A DNA stretch of 64,000 nucleotides from CAZKVJ01 sp964556225 (lineage in GTDB: Bacteria > Actinomycetota > Acidimicrobiia > Acidimicrobiales > Ilumatobacteraceae), in the NCBI GenBank assembly GCA_964556225.1, contig CAZKVJ010000009.1, positions 62,001 through 126,000 on the forward strand, written 5' to 3'. The translations under genes and the position numbers were made by a program. The notes under the pieces were generated by a model. The model made no database searches. It worked only from the letters and a program-made list of their open reading frames with translations, and was not told where the DNA came from. This document shows positions 9,000-16,104 of this stretch, piece after piece (within the stretch, counting starts at the first letter, position 1; each line of letters starts with the position of its first letter).

Positions 9000-9055
9000 G
9001 GTCACTCTGACCATAACAGGAGGTTTGGGTCATGACAACCTGAACTCGGTAAGAT
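9000..9055 (+). promoter_or_regulatory. Probable NrtR operators and leaderless nrtR promoter
   Basis: Between the divergent DraG/vWA and nrtR genes lie two palindromes. The first is GGTCActcTGACC (9000-9012), a perfect 5-bp inverted repeat with a 3-nt spacer. The second is AGGTT (9021-9025) and AACCT (9037-9041) flanking GTCATGAC. Downstream, TAAGAT (9050-9055) sits seven bases before the nrtR ATG and looks like a -10 element of a leaderless transcript; the second palindrome would cover its -35 region. The ribosome site of the divergent gene is also inside this interval. Binding by the neighbouring NrtR is inferred from position. Confidence 0.5.
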
Positions 9056-9062
9056 CCGCTCG

Positions 9063-9845
9063 ATGGCTGCGACCCGACCACCTCGCCGGGGCGATCGGGC
9101 ACCGTCCGGCTACGACGCCTCCGCCTTCCCGCCCTTCGCCGTCACGGTGGACATGGTGATCCTGACGCTCGTCGGTGACCAGCTGTCCGTGCTGCTCATC
9201 CGGCGCCATGACGACCCCTTCGGCGGCATGTGGGCCCTGCCCGGAGGCTTCAAGCGCCCCGACGAGACCCTCGACGACGCGGCTCGCCGTGAGCTGCACG
9301 AGGAGACCGGCGTGAGCGCGCCGTCGCATCTCGCCCAGCTGCAGGCCTACGGCGATCCCGGGCGGGATCCCCGCACCAACGTCGTGACCGTCGCCTACCT
9401 CGCCGTGGTCCGCTCGGTGGGCGAGCTGCTGGCCGGGAGCGATGCCGACGAGGCGGCGCTGTGGCCCGTCGCCGACGTGGTGAACGGCGAGCTCGAGCTG
9501 GCCTTCGACCATCGACGCATCGTCACCGACGCCGTCGAGCGGGCCAGGACGGACCTGGAGCACACCAGCCTGGCGACGGCCTTCGTCGGCCCGACGTTCA
9601 CGCTCAGCGAGCTGCGCACGGTGTTCGAGTCGGTGTGGGAGACGAAGCTGGACCCGGCGAACTTCCGCCGTGCGCTGGCCGCCTCGGACCAGGTGTTCGT
9701 GAAGCCCATCGGTCGCCGCAGCGAGCCCGGTGCCGCTGGTGGCCGGCCGCCGGAGCTGTTCGGTGCCACCGATGCGTGGCGGTCCGGGCCGCCGGTCAAG
9801 CGCCCGAAGCTCGGCCGGCGAACCAAGCGCAAGGGTGGGTCCTGA
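9063..9845 (+). CDS. nrtR: NrtR-like Nudix-related transcriptional regulator
   Basis: A 260-aa protein with an N-terminal Nudix domain and a C-terminal winged-helix DNA-binding domain (about 165-235), the NrtR architecture. The Nudix box at residues 62-84 fits the GX5EX7REUXEEXGU consensus completely (G62, E68, R76-E77, E80-E81, G83), so it may keep ADP-ribose pyrophosphatase activity as well as sensing ADP-ribose. NrtR proteins control NAD and ADP-ribose metabolism genes. Here the obvious target is the divergent DraG-like/vWA-HNH operon and perhaps the nearby DraG-phosphatase gene. The basic tail (KRPKLGRRTKRK) is unusual. ATG 9063 is seven bases after a TAAGAT hexamer. The specific name is an inference from domain order. 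Confidence 0.85.
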   Translation: MAATRPPRRGDRAPSGYDASAFPPFAVTVDMVILTLVGDQLSVLLIRRHDDPFGGMWALPGGFKRPDETLDDAARRELHEETGVSAPSHLAQLQAYGDPGRDPRTNVVTVAYLAVVRSVGELLAGSDADEAALWPVADVVNGELELAFDHRRIVTDAVERARTDLEHTSLATAFVGPTFTLSELRTVFESVWETKLDPANFRRALAASDQVFVKPIGRRSEPGAAGGRPPELFGATDAWRSGPPVKRPKLGRRTKRKGGS

Positions 9846-9859
9846 CGGCGGCGGCCGAG

Positions 9860-10060
9860 TCAACGCAGGTCCGTTGGATTCCTCCACACCTCGACGCGCT
9901 CGGCAACCATCGTCGCCTGCATCGCCGGGTCGTGCAGAGGTAGACGACCGTGAAGCTGTTCGGTGGGTTGAACCTTCCACCGAACCGTCGGGCGCCCTCG
10001 CCGCTGCGGGGATCGAAGCCGGTGGCTTGGTTGCGGTAGCCGGTGACGGACAGCGCGCAG
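9860..10060 (-). pseudogene. RES-domain toxin remnant
   Basis: The reverse strand encodes the first 40-odd residues of a RES domain: ALSVTGYRNQATGFDPRSG followed by EGARRFGGRFNPPNSF and TVVYLCTT. This is the characteristic R..GGRxNPPxS core of RES toxins, which degrade NAD. Near 9927 the frame shifts to one reading DPAMQATMVAERVEVW, which stops at 9860. A normal RES domain is about 150 residues, so most of it is absent. It overlaps the 3' end of the antitoxin remnant. The locus is best read as a decayed RES/Xre toxin-antitoxin pair. Nothing else gene-like is seen between 9846 and 9860. Confidence 0.6.
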
Positions 10061-10064
10061 TCCG

Positions 10065-10299
10065 TCAGCGTTGCGAGCCTGCTCGGCTCGAAGAGCGCGT
10101 GGCGCCGTCGATAATCACCCTTCGGGCGAGGTCGACGACGGCGCGCAGCTCGAGCAGCCGTTCCTCTGCGGCGCGGCGTGGTGTGGCCTGCTCCGCCTTC
10201 CACCGGGAGACGCTGCGAGGGTTCGTGTTGCTGACGCGTGTCGATGACATCGCCCTCGTAGAGATGTTCGAGCAGCGCAGGAAACCCCGTCATGATCAC
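10065..10299 (-). pseudogene. Xre/MbcA/ParS-type antitoxin remnant
   Basis: One frame (10250-10065) reads VSNTNPRSVSRWKAEQATP followed by AAEERLLELRAVVDLARRVI, which matches the helix-turn-helix and following helix of antitoxins that pair with RES toxins. The upstream part is in another frame from ATG 10293 (MTGFPALLEHLYEGDV), with GAGGTGATC just before it. The expected C-terminal toxin-binding segment is missing: the frame ends at 10065 inside unrelated sequence. The two frames imply at least one indel. The pair with the RES fragment downstream supports a dead toxin-antitoxin locus. From 10300 to 10441 I see only the palindrome described separately. Confidence 0.55.
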
Positions 10300-10323
10300 C
10301 TCGTCGACCAGAATGATTGTGAG

Positions 10324-10337
10324 ATGTCACATGACAT
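10324..10337. promoter_or_regulatory. Palindrome upstream of the RES/Xre remnant
   Basis: ATGTCA-CA-TGACAT is a perfect 6-bp inverted repeat with a 2-nt centre, about 25-30 bases upstream of the antitoxin start on the reverse strand. Position and symmetry fit the autoregulatory operator of a toxin-antitoxin locus. Function is inferred from position only. Confidence 0.4.
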
Positions 10338-10441
10338 GTCGCTCTTCTGTCGATGCCAGGGAGGCGCTCGTTCGCGTCGTCGAGCTCCAGCCTGTGACCC
10401 GCGAGGTGGTCTCGGGGCCGGTCGTCCTTCGTCGCGACGCC

Positions 10442-11530
10442 TCAGAGAAGCCCGTCGCCGCGCAGCAGGCCGTACGGGTCGTAGGGGTCGGCGAGCGCCG
10501 GGTTGAGGTCCACCAGGACGCCGGCGTCGAGCCGCTCGGCATGGCCGAGGATCACCTCGGCGGCGACCAGGTCCTCGAGCGACCAGCCGGTGGAGTCGAA
10601 CACGGTGAGGTCGCGCGCCCGGGACCGGTAGGTGGGGGCATCCCGGACCAGGTTGGCCAGATCGGGACCGAGTGGATGACCGTGGAGCTGCTGGCACTCC
10701 CCTTCGAGGAGGCACTGGCTCACCACGTCGGGGCAGACCAGCGCCCGGAGCAGCAGCTCGATGGGTACCTCGACCTTGCCGGCGAAGTCGGCTCCGACGG
10801 CGTTGATGTGCAGCCACGGCCGGTGATCACCGTCGGCGAAGACCGGTCCGCAGCCGGGATCCACCGAGGTACAGGTGCAGAGCACGTCGACCTCGGCCAC
10901 CATCCGGGCCACCTGCTCGCACGGGATGACGACCACCTCGATGCCGAGGAACGCCACTCGGTCGACGAGCGAGGCGGCCACTGCTGGATCGGTGTCGGTG
11001 ACCAGCACGCGGGCGACTGGGCGGACCCGGCTGATCGCGTGGATCTGGGTCACGGCCTGCGCCCCGGCGCCGATCACGCCCACCTCGACCGGCCCGTCGG
11101 TCGCAAGCACGTCGGTGGCCAGGGCCGAGGCAGCACCTGTTCGCAGCGCGGTGAGCAGGGTCGACTCGGTGAGGGCGAGCAGGGCACCACTGGTGATGTC
11201 GTGCAGCGTGGTGGTGGCCAGCACGCTCGGTAGTCCCCGCTGGACCGGATTGTTGGGGTGGTAGGCCACGGTCTTGACCGACACCTGCCGGCCGGCCTCC
11301 AGTGCCGGCATCCACTCCACCAAGCCGAGGTCGGGCTTGTCGTAGTGAAAGCCGTTGCGGTCGTGGGTGATGGTGATCTCGGGGTCGTGCTCCCGCAGTC
11401 GGGCGGCGAGAGCGTCGATCAGGTCGTCGAGGAGCTGGTCGAGCCCCACGCCGCGCACGATGTCCGCCACATGGCGCGCTCCGAGCACCCTGGTCGGTGC
11501 CGGGCCGCCACCCGCCTTCGAGCTCGCCAT
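10442..11530 (-). CDS. Ornithine cyclodeaminase/mu-crystallin family protein
   Basis: A 362-aa soluble NAD(P)-dependent enzyme of the ornithine cyclodeaminase/mu-crystallin family. The Rossmann glycine motif VGVIGAGAQAVTQIHAI lies near the middle, and the preceding region carries the substrate-domain pattern SVKTVAYHPNNPVQRGLPSV and LLALTESTLLTALRTGAAS. Family members deaminate ornithine or reduce imine or ketimine substrates; which reaction applies is not readable. The ATG at 11530 gives the usual family length. The gene stands alone, flanked by the decayed toxin-antitoxin locus and a 330-bp non-coding stretch. Family confidence is high, specific function low. Confidence 0.9.
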   Translation of the reverse strand: MASSKAGGGPAPTRVLGARHVADIVRGVGLDQLLDDLIDALAARLREHDPEITITHDRNGFHYDKPDLGLVEWMPALEAGRQVSVKTVAYHPNNPVQRGLPSVLATTTLHDITSGALLALTESTLLTALRTGAASALATDVLATDGPVEVGVIGAGAQAVTQIHAISRVRPVARVLVTDTDPAVAASLVDRVAFLGIEVVVIPCEQVARMVAEVDVLCTCTSVDPGCGPVFADGDHRPWLHINAVGADFAGKVEVPIELLLRALVCPDVVSQCLLEGECQQLHGHPLGPDLANLVRDAPTYRSRARDLTVFDSTGWSLEDLVAAEVILGHAERLDAGVLVDLNPALADPYDPYGLLRGDGLL

Positions 11531-11600
11531 GGCCGCACGCTAACCGTGGGCACCCAACCGGTGGGCCGAGCTGATGCCCATTGATCCCATCGGACTACGC

Positions 11601-11676
11601 GTCGCCGGCGAGCACTTGAAGGTGTCGCCGAGCCCTCCGACGGCGGATGACGCACGTTCGAGTCGTGCCGGCGAGA
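11601..11676 (+). other. tRNA-like structured element in a 330-bp intergenic region
   Basis: The gap 11531-11860 has no convincing gene. It contains a sequence with a T-arm-like hairpin: GCACG (11652-11656), 7-nt loop TTCGAGT, CGTGC (11664-11668). The following CGGCGAG pairs six of seven bases with GTCGCCG at 11601-11607, as an acceptor stem would. The D and anticodon arms are not canonical, so this could be a decayed tRNA, a structured RNA or coincidence in GC-rich DNA. A TAGGTT hexamer at 11813-11818 could be the -10 of the CoA-transferase gene. Confidence 0.2.
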
Positions 11677-11860
11677 CAACATTGCACGGATCGACACGGA
11701 AGGAGGGTGACCGCCACTTCTTGCCTACGCCGCGTTCGCTGCCGGGCTCGGTCGATCGGCGGACGTCCTTCGACCGTCCGACGAGCCGGACGAGGAGGTG
11801 GTGCCCGGCCGGTAGGTTTCGGGCGCGCCGTGGGGCTGGGCGCGAGAGAGGGGGACGGCC

Positions 11861-13039
11861 ATGGCCGGTGCGCTCGAGGGCATTCGGGTGATCGACCTGT
11901 CGGCGGTCGTGTCGGGGCCGATGGCCACGACGCTGCTCGCCGACCAGGGGGCCGATGTCATCACGGTCGAGCAGGTGGGCAAGCCGGACTCGATGCGCAT
12001 GGCCGGTCCGCAGCACGAGGGCATGTCGGGCTCGTGGGCGGTGCTGAACCGCAACAAGCGGGCCATCGCGCTCGATCTCGACGATGACGACGGCCGGGCC
12101 GTGCTGTGGGACCTGCTGCGCGACGCCGACGTGATGGTGCAGAACTTCCGCCCCGGTGCCATCGAACGGATGGGGTTCGGCTACGACGCGGTGCGGGCGG
12201 TGAACCCGGACATCGTCTACGTGTCGATCAGCGGGTTCGGCCCCGACGGGCCCTACGCCGGCAAGCGGGTCTACGACCCGGTGATCCAGGCGATCACCGG
12301 CTTCACCGACGTCCAGGGTGAGCCCGACGGCGAGCCGGCGCTGTTCAAGACCATCGCCTGCGACAAGATCAGCGCTGTCTATGTGGCCCAGGCGCTGACG
12401 GCGGCGCTGTTCGCCCGTGAGCGCGGCGCGGGCGGTCAGCACATCGAGGTGGCGATGATGGACGCCGCGCTCGGCTGGATGTGGCCGGAGGCGTACTACA
12501 ACTACGCGTTCGTCGACCACGGCGTGCAGTTCCCCGAGTTCGCCAGCTTCTACCGGATCTTCCGGGCCGCCGACGGGTACCTGGCGGCCATCGTCGTCCA
12601 GGACGCCGAGTTCCAGGGGCTGTGCCGAGCCGTCGGTCGGGAGGACCTGATCACCGACGAGCGGTTCTCGAACCTGCTGGTCCGCCTCATCAACGCGCAC
12701 GTGCTGTCCGAGATGGCGGACGAGGAGGTGGCCAAGTGGCCGGTGGACGAGCTCGTCGCCCGGCTGGAGGCCCACGACGTCCCTGCCGCCAAGGTGAATC
12801 GCCGCGCCGACGTGCTCACCGACCCGCAGGTCCTGCACCGGGGGTCGATCATCGAGACGGAGCACCCGGCCGGGATCCGAGTGCGACAGCCGGTGCCTCC
12901 GGCCCGGTTCACGGTGACGCCGTCGGCGCTGCGGCGGCACGCGCCGCGCTACGGCGAGCACACCGACGACGTGCTGTCGGAGCTCGGTCGCAGTCCCGAG
13001 CAGATCGCCGAGCTGCGGTCGCGCGGCGTCGTGATGTGA
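11861..13039 (+). CDS. CaiB/BaiF (class III) CoA-transferase
   Basis: A 392-aa cytosolic enzyme that moves coenzyme A between carboxylic acids. The N-terminus LEGIRVIDLSAVVSGPMAT, then LNRNKRAIALDLDDDDGR, NFRPGAIERMGFGYDAV and ISGFGPDGPYAGK are the classic family signature. The likely catalytic aspartate is Asp168 in ACDKIS. Length fits the family. A purine-rich GAGAGAGGGGGA lies upstream of the ATG. No CoA-ligase or dehydrogenase sits next to it, so its pathway is unknown. The next feature downstream is a toxin-antitoxin pair on the opposite strand. Confidence 0.93.
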   Translation: MAGALEGIRVIDLSAVVSGPMATTLLADQGADVITVEQVGKPDSMRMAGPQHEGMSGSWAVLNRNKRAIALDLDDDDGRAVLWDLLRDADVMVQNFRPGAIERMGFGYDAVRAVNPDIVYVSISGFGPDGPYAGKRVYDPVIQAITGFTDVQGEPDGEPALFKTIACDKISAVYVAQALTAALFARERGAGGQHIEVAMMDAALGWMWPEAYYNYAFVDHGVQFPEFASFYRIFRAADGYLAAIVVQDAEFQGLCRAVGREDLITDERFSNLLVRLINAHVLSEMADEEVAKWPVDELVARLEAHDVPAAKVNRRADVLTDPQVLHRGSIIETEHPAGIRVRQPVPPARFTVTPSALRRHAPRYGEHTDDVLSELGRSPEQIAELRSRGVVM

Positions 13040-13050
13040 GGAGCGGTCCG

Positions 13051-13139
13051 GTGCCGAGCAAACCCCCGAAGAAGTCCCCGGCGAAGAAGTTGGGTGTGGC
13101 AGCGATCGCTGTACGCGCCACCCGGTCCAGGCAGCGAAC
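13051..13139 (+). pseudogene. Possible 5' fragment of a small basic protein gene
   Basis: Twelve bases after the CoA-transferase stop, GAGGAG is followed by a GTG start and about 30 codons of a lysine- and proline-rich N-terminus (PSKPPKKSPAKKLGVAAIAV). The frame then runs antisense into the MazF-like gene with no natural end. This looks like a small downstream gene of the CoA-transferase unit cut by the arrival of the toxin-antitoxin pair. It is equally possible that it is not a gene. Confidence 0.25.
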
Positions 13140-13466
13140 CTACGCGCAGTCGGCGGCAACGGCCATGGCGGCGCAGATCTCGTGCATGCGCTGCCCGCTG
13201 AGCGTGCCGATCCGCTCCGTGAGCACCGCCACGGCCACCGACTCGAGCGAGTCGAGGTTGGCGACGCAGCGCCGAGGGATCGGGTCCTCACCGGGTTCGA
13301 GCAGGACCTCGCTCGGGAGGCCGCGAACCGTCGTGGTGCATGGCGCAACGAGGGCTCGTCGGAGCCGCGGGATCGCGACGTCTCGGGAGATCACCACGAC
13401 GGGGCGCCGCCCGATCTCTGGAGGCTCGCACCACCAGACCTCGCCATGTCGGGGAAGGTCGCTCAT
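13140..13466 (-). CDS. MazF/PemK-like toxin (type II toxin-antitoxin)
   Basis: A 108-aa endoribonuclease-type toxin. GEVWWCEPPEIGRRPVVVIS is the usual first strand pair of the MazF/PemK fold; RALVAPCTTTVRGLPSEVLL and ANLDSLESVAVAVLTERIG follow in order. MazF toxins cut mRNA at short motifs. The ATG at 13466 overlaps the stop of the antitoxin gene in ATGA, which fixes the start; a longer frame to 13508 would overlap the antitoxin needlessly. The pair is opposite in direction to the CoA-transferase gene and looks like an inserted module. Confidence 0.88.
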   Translation of the reverse strand: MSDLPRHGEVWWCEPPEIGRRPVVVISRDVAIPRLRRALVAPCTTTVRGLPSEVLLEPGEDPIPRRCVANLDSLESVAVAVLTERIGTLSGQRMHEICAAMAVAADCA

Positions 13467-13702
13467 GTCGCGGCCGCCACGCCCCGAAACGTCGCGAGGT
13501 CGCCCCACTCGTCAGGCTCGTCGATGGGGTGCGCCGCGTAGGCCGCGCTGTACGCCGCATCGACCTCGGCGCTGCGGAGCTGACGAAGCAGCGCGGTGAG
13601 GGCTTCGTCGATCAGCTGGGCGTCGGTGTGGCCCTCGCGCGCGGCGCGTGCCCGCTGGAGGAGCTGGTGGTCGACCGTCGTGCTGATCCGGGTCCGGTTC
13701 AT
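13463..13702 (-). CDS. Antitoxin of the MazF-like toxin (ribbon-helix-helix)
   Basis: A 79-aa protein. The N-terminus MNRTRISTTVDHQLLQRARA is a typical ribbon-helix-helix DNA-binding start, and the acidic tail (EVDAAYSAAYAAHPIDEPDE) would bind and block the toxin. It is translationally coupled to the toxin by a 4-bp overlap. On the reverse strand, TAGCAT sits nine bases before the ATG and may be the -10 of a leaderless transcript; the antitoxin probably represses its own promoter, as is usual. Confidence 0.85.
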   Translation of the reverse strand: MNRTRISTTVDHQLLQRARAAREGHTDAQLIDEALTALLRQLRSAEVDAAYSAAYAAHPIDEPDEWGDLATFRGVAAAT

Positions 13703-13847
13703 GGCATTCGCATGCTACTGGTGTGCCACGCTGACACCGCTGCCGGAAGCACGTCGTGCGCTGCGCCGAGGTCGCAAGGTCGCTTTCGTGCGCGATTCTG
13801 CGACGTGAGCGCGTGGAATCGCACTCGAAAGCCGCACGAGCTGCCAG

Positions 13848-15716
13848 TCACTCCCCGACGGCGTGAGCGAGCGCCTCCGGCAGCGGTCGTACGCCCGCCG
13901 CCAGCAGCGCGTGCTCGGTGTGATCCATCGCCGGATCCGGCGGCACGAAGATCACCAGGCCGTCGCGCCCGCGTGTGAGCAGCACGCGGTAGGCGTTGCG
14001 GCGCAGCTGATCGGCGTCGGCGAGGGGGTACCTGGCCTGGACCTTGCGAATCGCCCACTCGGTGCCGGTCCAGCGCACGTCGTTGCCCCAGCAGACGATC
14101 GGGAGGTCGAGCTCGAGCCCCTGGCAGCCGAACTCGGTGACCACGTCCGCGAGCTGGCAGCACGACTGCGGATGGCCGAGCGGCTCGTTGTACCAGCGGG
14201 CCAGCTTCACCCGTTTGGTCGCCGGCCACGAGGTGTCGACACCGAACCTCGGCAGGTACGTCTGCGTGCGTGACGAACCGAGGAGGCCGTAGCGGGCGTC
14301 CGGCTGGCCGGCGTAGCGCTCCCAGGCGTACTCCTTGGCGGCGTCGAGGTCACGAGTGAGGTACATCGGGAAGGCCTCGGCCTGGACCTGCACGGCCAGC
14401 CGGGCCGCGCCGGCCAGGCGCCCGTCCAGGAGGGCGGCAACCCAGTCGTGCAGCCGGTCGGCGCGCCGAGAGCGCAGGCTCACGGTCAGGTCGAGCGCAT
14501 CGTGGCCGTGAGCGGTCACCTCGGTGAACGTGTTCGCCATTCGGGGCGGGCAGTGAACCGTCCACAGCTGGCGTCCGCGACTCGGCCTGACCGCGTCGTG
14601 CCACTGGCCGATCCCGGCTTCCTCGCCCGCATGGATCTCCTGGCCGTCGCCCACCAGACCGACCAGCGCTGCCCAGTCCGAAAGCCGCTCGCCGACGTCG
14701 ACGAGCAGGTCCGGCTCGCTCCGGGCGACGCCGTGCTTGTGCTGCATGTACCCGGCATCCCAGGCGCGCTGAGCCTCGTCGAAGACGATGACGTGCTCGT
14801 TGGGCACCTTGCTGGACAGGCCATAGGTCGTGATGAACGCATGCAGGTCCCGCACGAACACCTTGCTCTGCAGCGCATCGCGCAGCACTTCGACGAGCGG
14901 CCCGTTGCCGGACAGGAACGTGGCGGCCGACATGCGGTTGACCCGCTCGTAGACGAGCGTGAGGCCGGCCAGGGTCTTGCCCGATCCGGGAACTCCGGCC
15001 ACGAAGGCGAGCAGGCGTCCGCCATCGCGGGCGACGTCCTCGGTGAGGCTGCCCAGCAGCTCGACGGCCTCCGGGATGCCCGACGACAGCGCTCGTCGCA
15101 CTGCGGGGAGGGGCTCGTGCTGGAAGATCCGTCGTGCGGCGGCGACCAGCATGGGGAGCGGCGCGTACTCGGCGTTGAGCCAGCCGTCCAGGTCGATCGA
15201 GCCCGGTGTGGCGTGGCGGAGGAGCGCGCCGGTGATCGAGGCCGGGTCGAGCACCTCGACCGACTCGTCGGTCTCGGGACTTGTCGCCTGTGTCACGACG
15301 AGCGCCGGGACGGCGCGGATGCCGTGCGTCGCAGCGTGGTACTCGGAGAGGTCACGGGCGTAGGCCTCGACCTGATCGACGGCAGCGGCGCGGGCCGCGG
15401 CTGCCTGCTTGAACTCCAACACGACGACGGCACGACCGGCGAGCACGACGACGTCGGGCCGCCGCCCGCCCTCGAGCGGGAGCTCGTACTCGAAGGCCAG
15501 GCCCCAGTGCCGCGCATCGGGCTCGGCGATGCACGCGTCGCGCAGGCTGGCCCGCATGAGCACGCCCTCCTCGCGCCACGCCTCGACCTGGGTGCGGGCG
15601 GGTGGCTGTCCCATCAACCCGACGTGGTGCGCAGCGAGCGCGTCGAGCCATACCTCGTCGGGCGACTCGAGGAAGCGCTCGACAGTCCCTGCCCACCCCC
15701 ACTGGCGACGCTCCAC
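13848..15716 (-). CDS. DUF2075-type P-loop ATPase/helicase-like protein
   Basis: A 622-aa protein. Residues about 95-170 look like a small restriction-endonuclease-like domain (YELPLEGGRRPDVVVL, then VVVLEFK, a possible D...ExK site). A DUF2075 ATPase follows with Walker A AGVPGSGKTLAGL (about 236-248) and Walker B VIVFDEAQRAWD (about 305-316). Near the C-terminus are helicase-like motifs, ending RNAYRVLLTRGRDGLVIFVP. DUF2075 proteins are linked to DNA or RNA processing and often occur in defence regions. GTG 15716 was chosen because GGGGAG lies five bases upstream; a longer frame to ATG 15794 would put the start inside a LexA-like box. The divergent promoter region holds that box. Confidence 0.85.
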   Translation of the reverse strand: MERRQWGWAGTVERFLESPDEVWLDALAAHHVGLMGQPPARTQVEAWREEGVLMRASLRDACIAEPDARHWGLAFEYELPLEGGRRPDVVVLAGRAVVVLEFKQAAAARAAAVDQVEAYARDLSEYHAATHGIRAVPALVVTQATSPETDESVEVLDPASITGALLRHATPGSIDLDGWLNAEYAPLPMLVAAARRIFQHEPLPAVRRALSSGIPEAVELLGSLTEDVARDGGRLLAFVAGVPGSGKTLAGLTLVYERVNRMSAATFLSGNGPLVEVLRDALQSKVFVRDLHAFITTYGLSSKVPNEHVIVFDEAQRAWDAGYMQHKHGVARSEPDLLVDVGERLSDWAALVGLVGDGQEIHAGEEAGIGQWHDAVRPSRGRQLWTVHCPPRMANTFTEVTAHGHDALDLTVSLRSRRADRLHDWVAALLDGRLAGAARLAVQVQAEAFPMYLTRDLDAAKEYAWERYAGQPDARYGLLGSSRTQTYLPRFGVDTSWPATKRVKLARWYNEPLGHPQSCCQLADVVTEFGCQGLELDLPIVCWGNDVRWTGTEWAIRKVQARYPLADADQLRRNAYRVLLTRGRDGLVIFVPPDPAMDHTEHALLAAGVRPLPEALAHAVGE

Positions 15717-15787
15717 CTCATCTCCCCTCGTCGCCGTGAAGCTAACCAACTCGCAAAGCTCCCGATTCCTGAGCGTCTCCCCGAAGG

Positions 15788-15801
15788 GGTACATGTGTTC
15801 G
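15788..15801. promoter_or_regulatory. LexA-like SOS box, copy 1
   Basis: On the reverse strand this reads CGAACACATGTACC: one half is a perfect CGAACA and the other keeps TGT. It sits just upstream of a promoter-like TAGAGT (15824-15829) for the DUF222 remnant and about 72 bases upstream of the DUF2075 gene on the other strand. The element and its downstream sequence recur at 20321. Binding by LexA is inferred from the actinobacterial consensus. Confidence 0.45.
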
Positions 15802-15836
15802 ATACTGTGCACCACCCTGTGTTTAGAGTTGAGGGT

Positions 15837-15989
15837 ATGGCGGACACGGCGGCGGGTCTGGTGGGGGTGGAGGCGCAGGTTCGGTCGTGGGTGGCCGGGT
15901 TGTCGGGGTGTTCGCCGCGGGAGCTGACGGCCCCCGAACACGGCTGGCGCCTCCACCGACCCGACGGCAGCGTCACCGGCCCCATCTGA
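15837..15989 (+). pseudogene. DUF222/13E12-type HNH gene remnant (internal deletion)
   Basis: A 50-codon frame. Its start, MADTAAGLVGVEAQVRSWVA followed by GLSGCSPRELTA, is the typical N-terminus of DUF222/HNH (13E12-repeat) proteins, and its end PEHGWRLHRPDGSVTGPI looks like the C-terminus of the same family. The roughly 400 residues normally between, including the HNH site, are gone. The join is in frame, so a clean deletion between the two ends is likely. Promoter and SOS-like box upstream are kept. No function is expected from the 50-aa product. Confidence 0.6.
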
Positions 15990-16104
15990 CGCCGGCGCGT
16001 TCGAGCCGGGTCGGGGCCTCGAGCGGCTGCGTGAGGGGGTTCGACCGCCCGCCGTGGCCTGTCGACCGCGAACCTTGCACCAGCCTCTGCGTACCTTCCC
16101 GCGT

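Noticed and set aside
6154..9102. A single reverse open frame of 982 codons
   Set aside because: Only its last third matches a family (HNH nuclease). The front part is Arg/Gly-rich and lies over the well-supported DraG-like/vWA gene in another frame, a normal effect of high GC.
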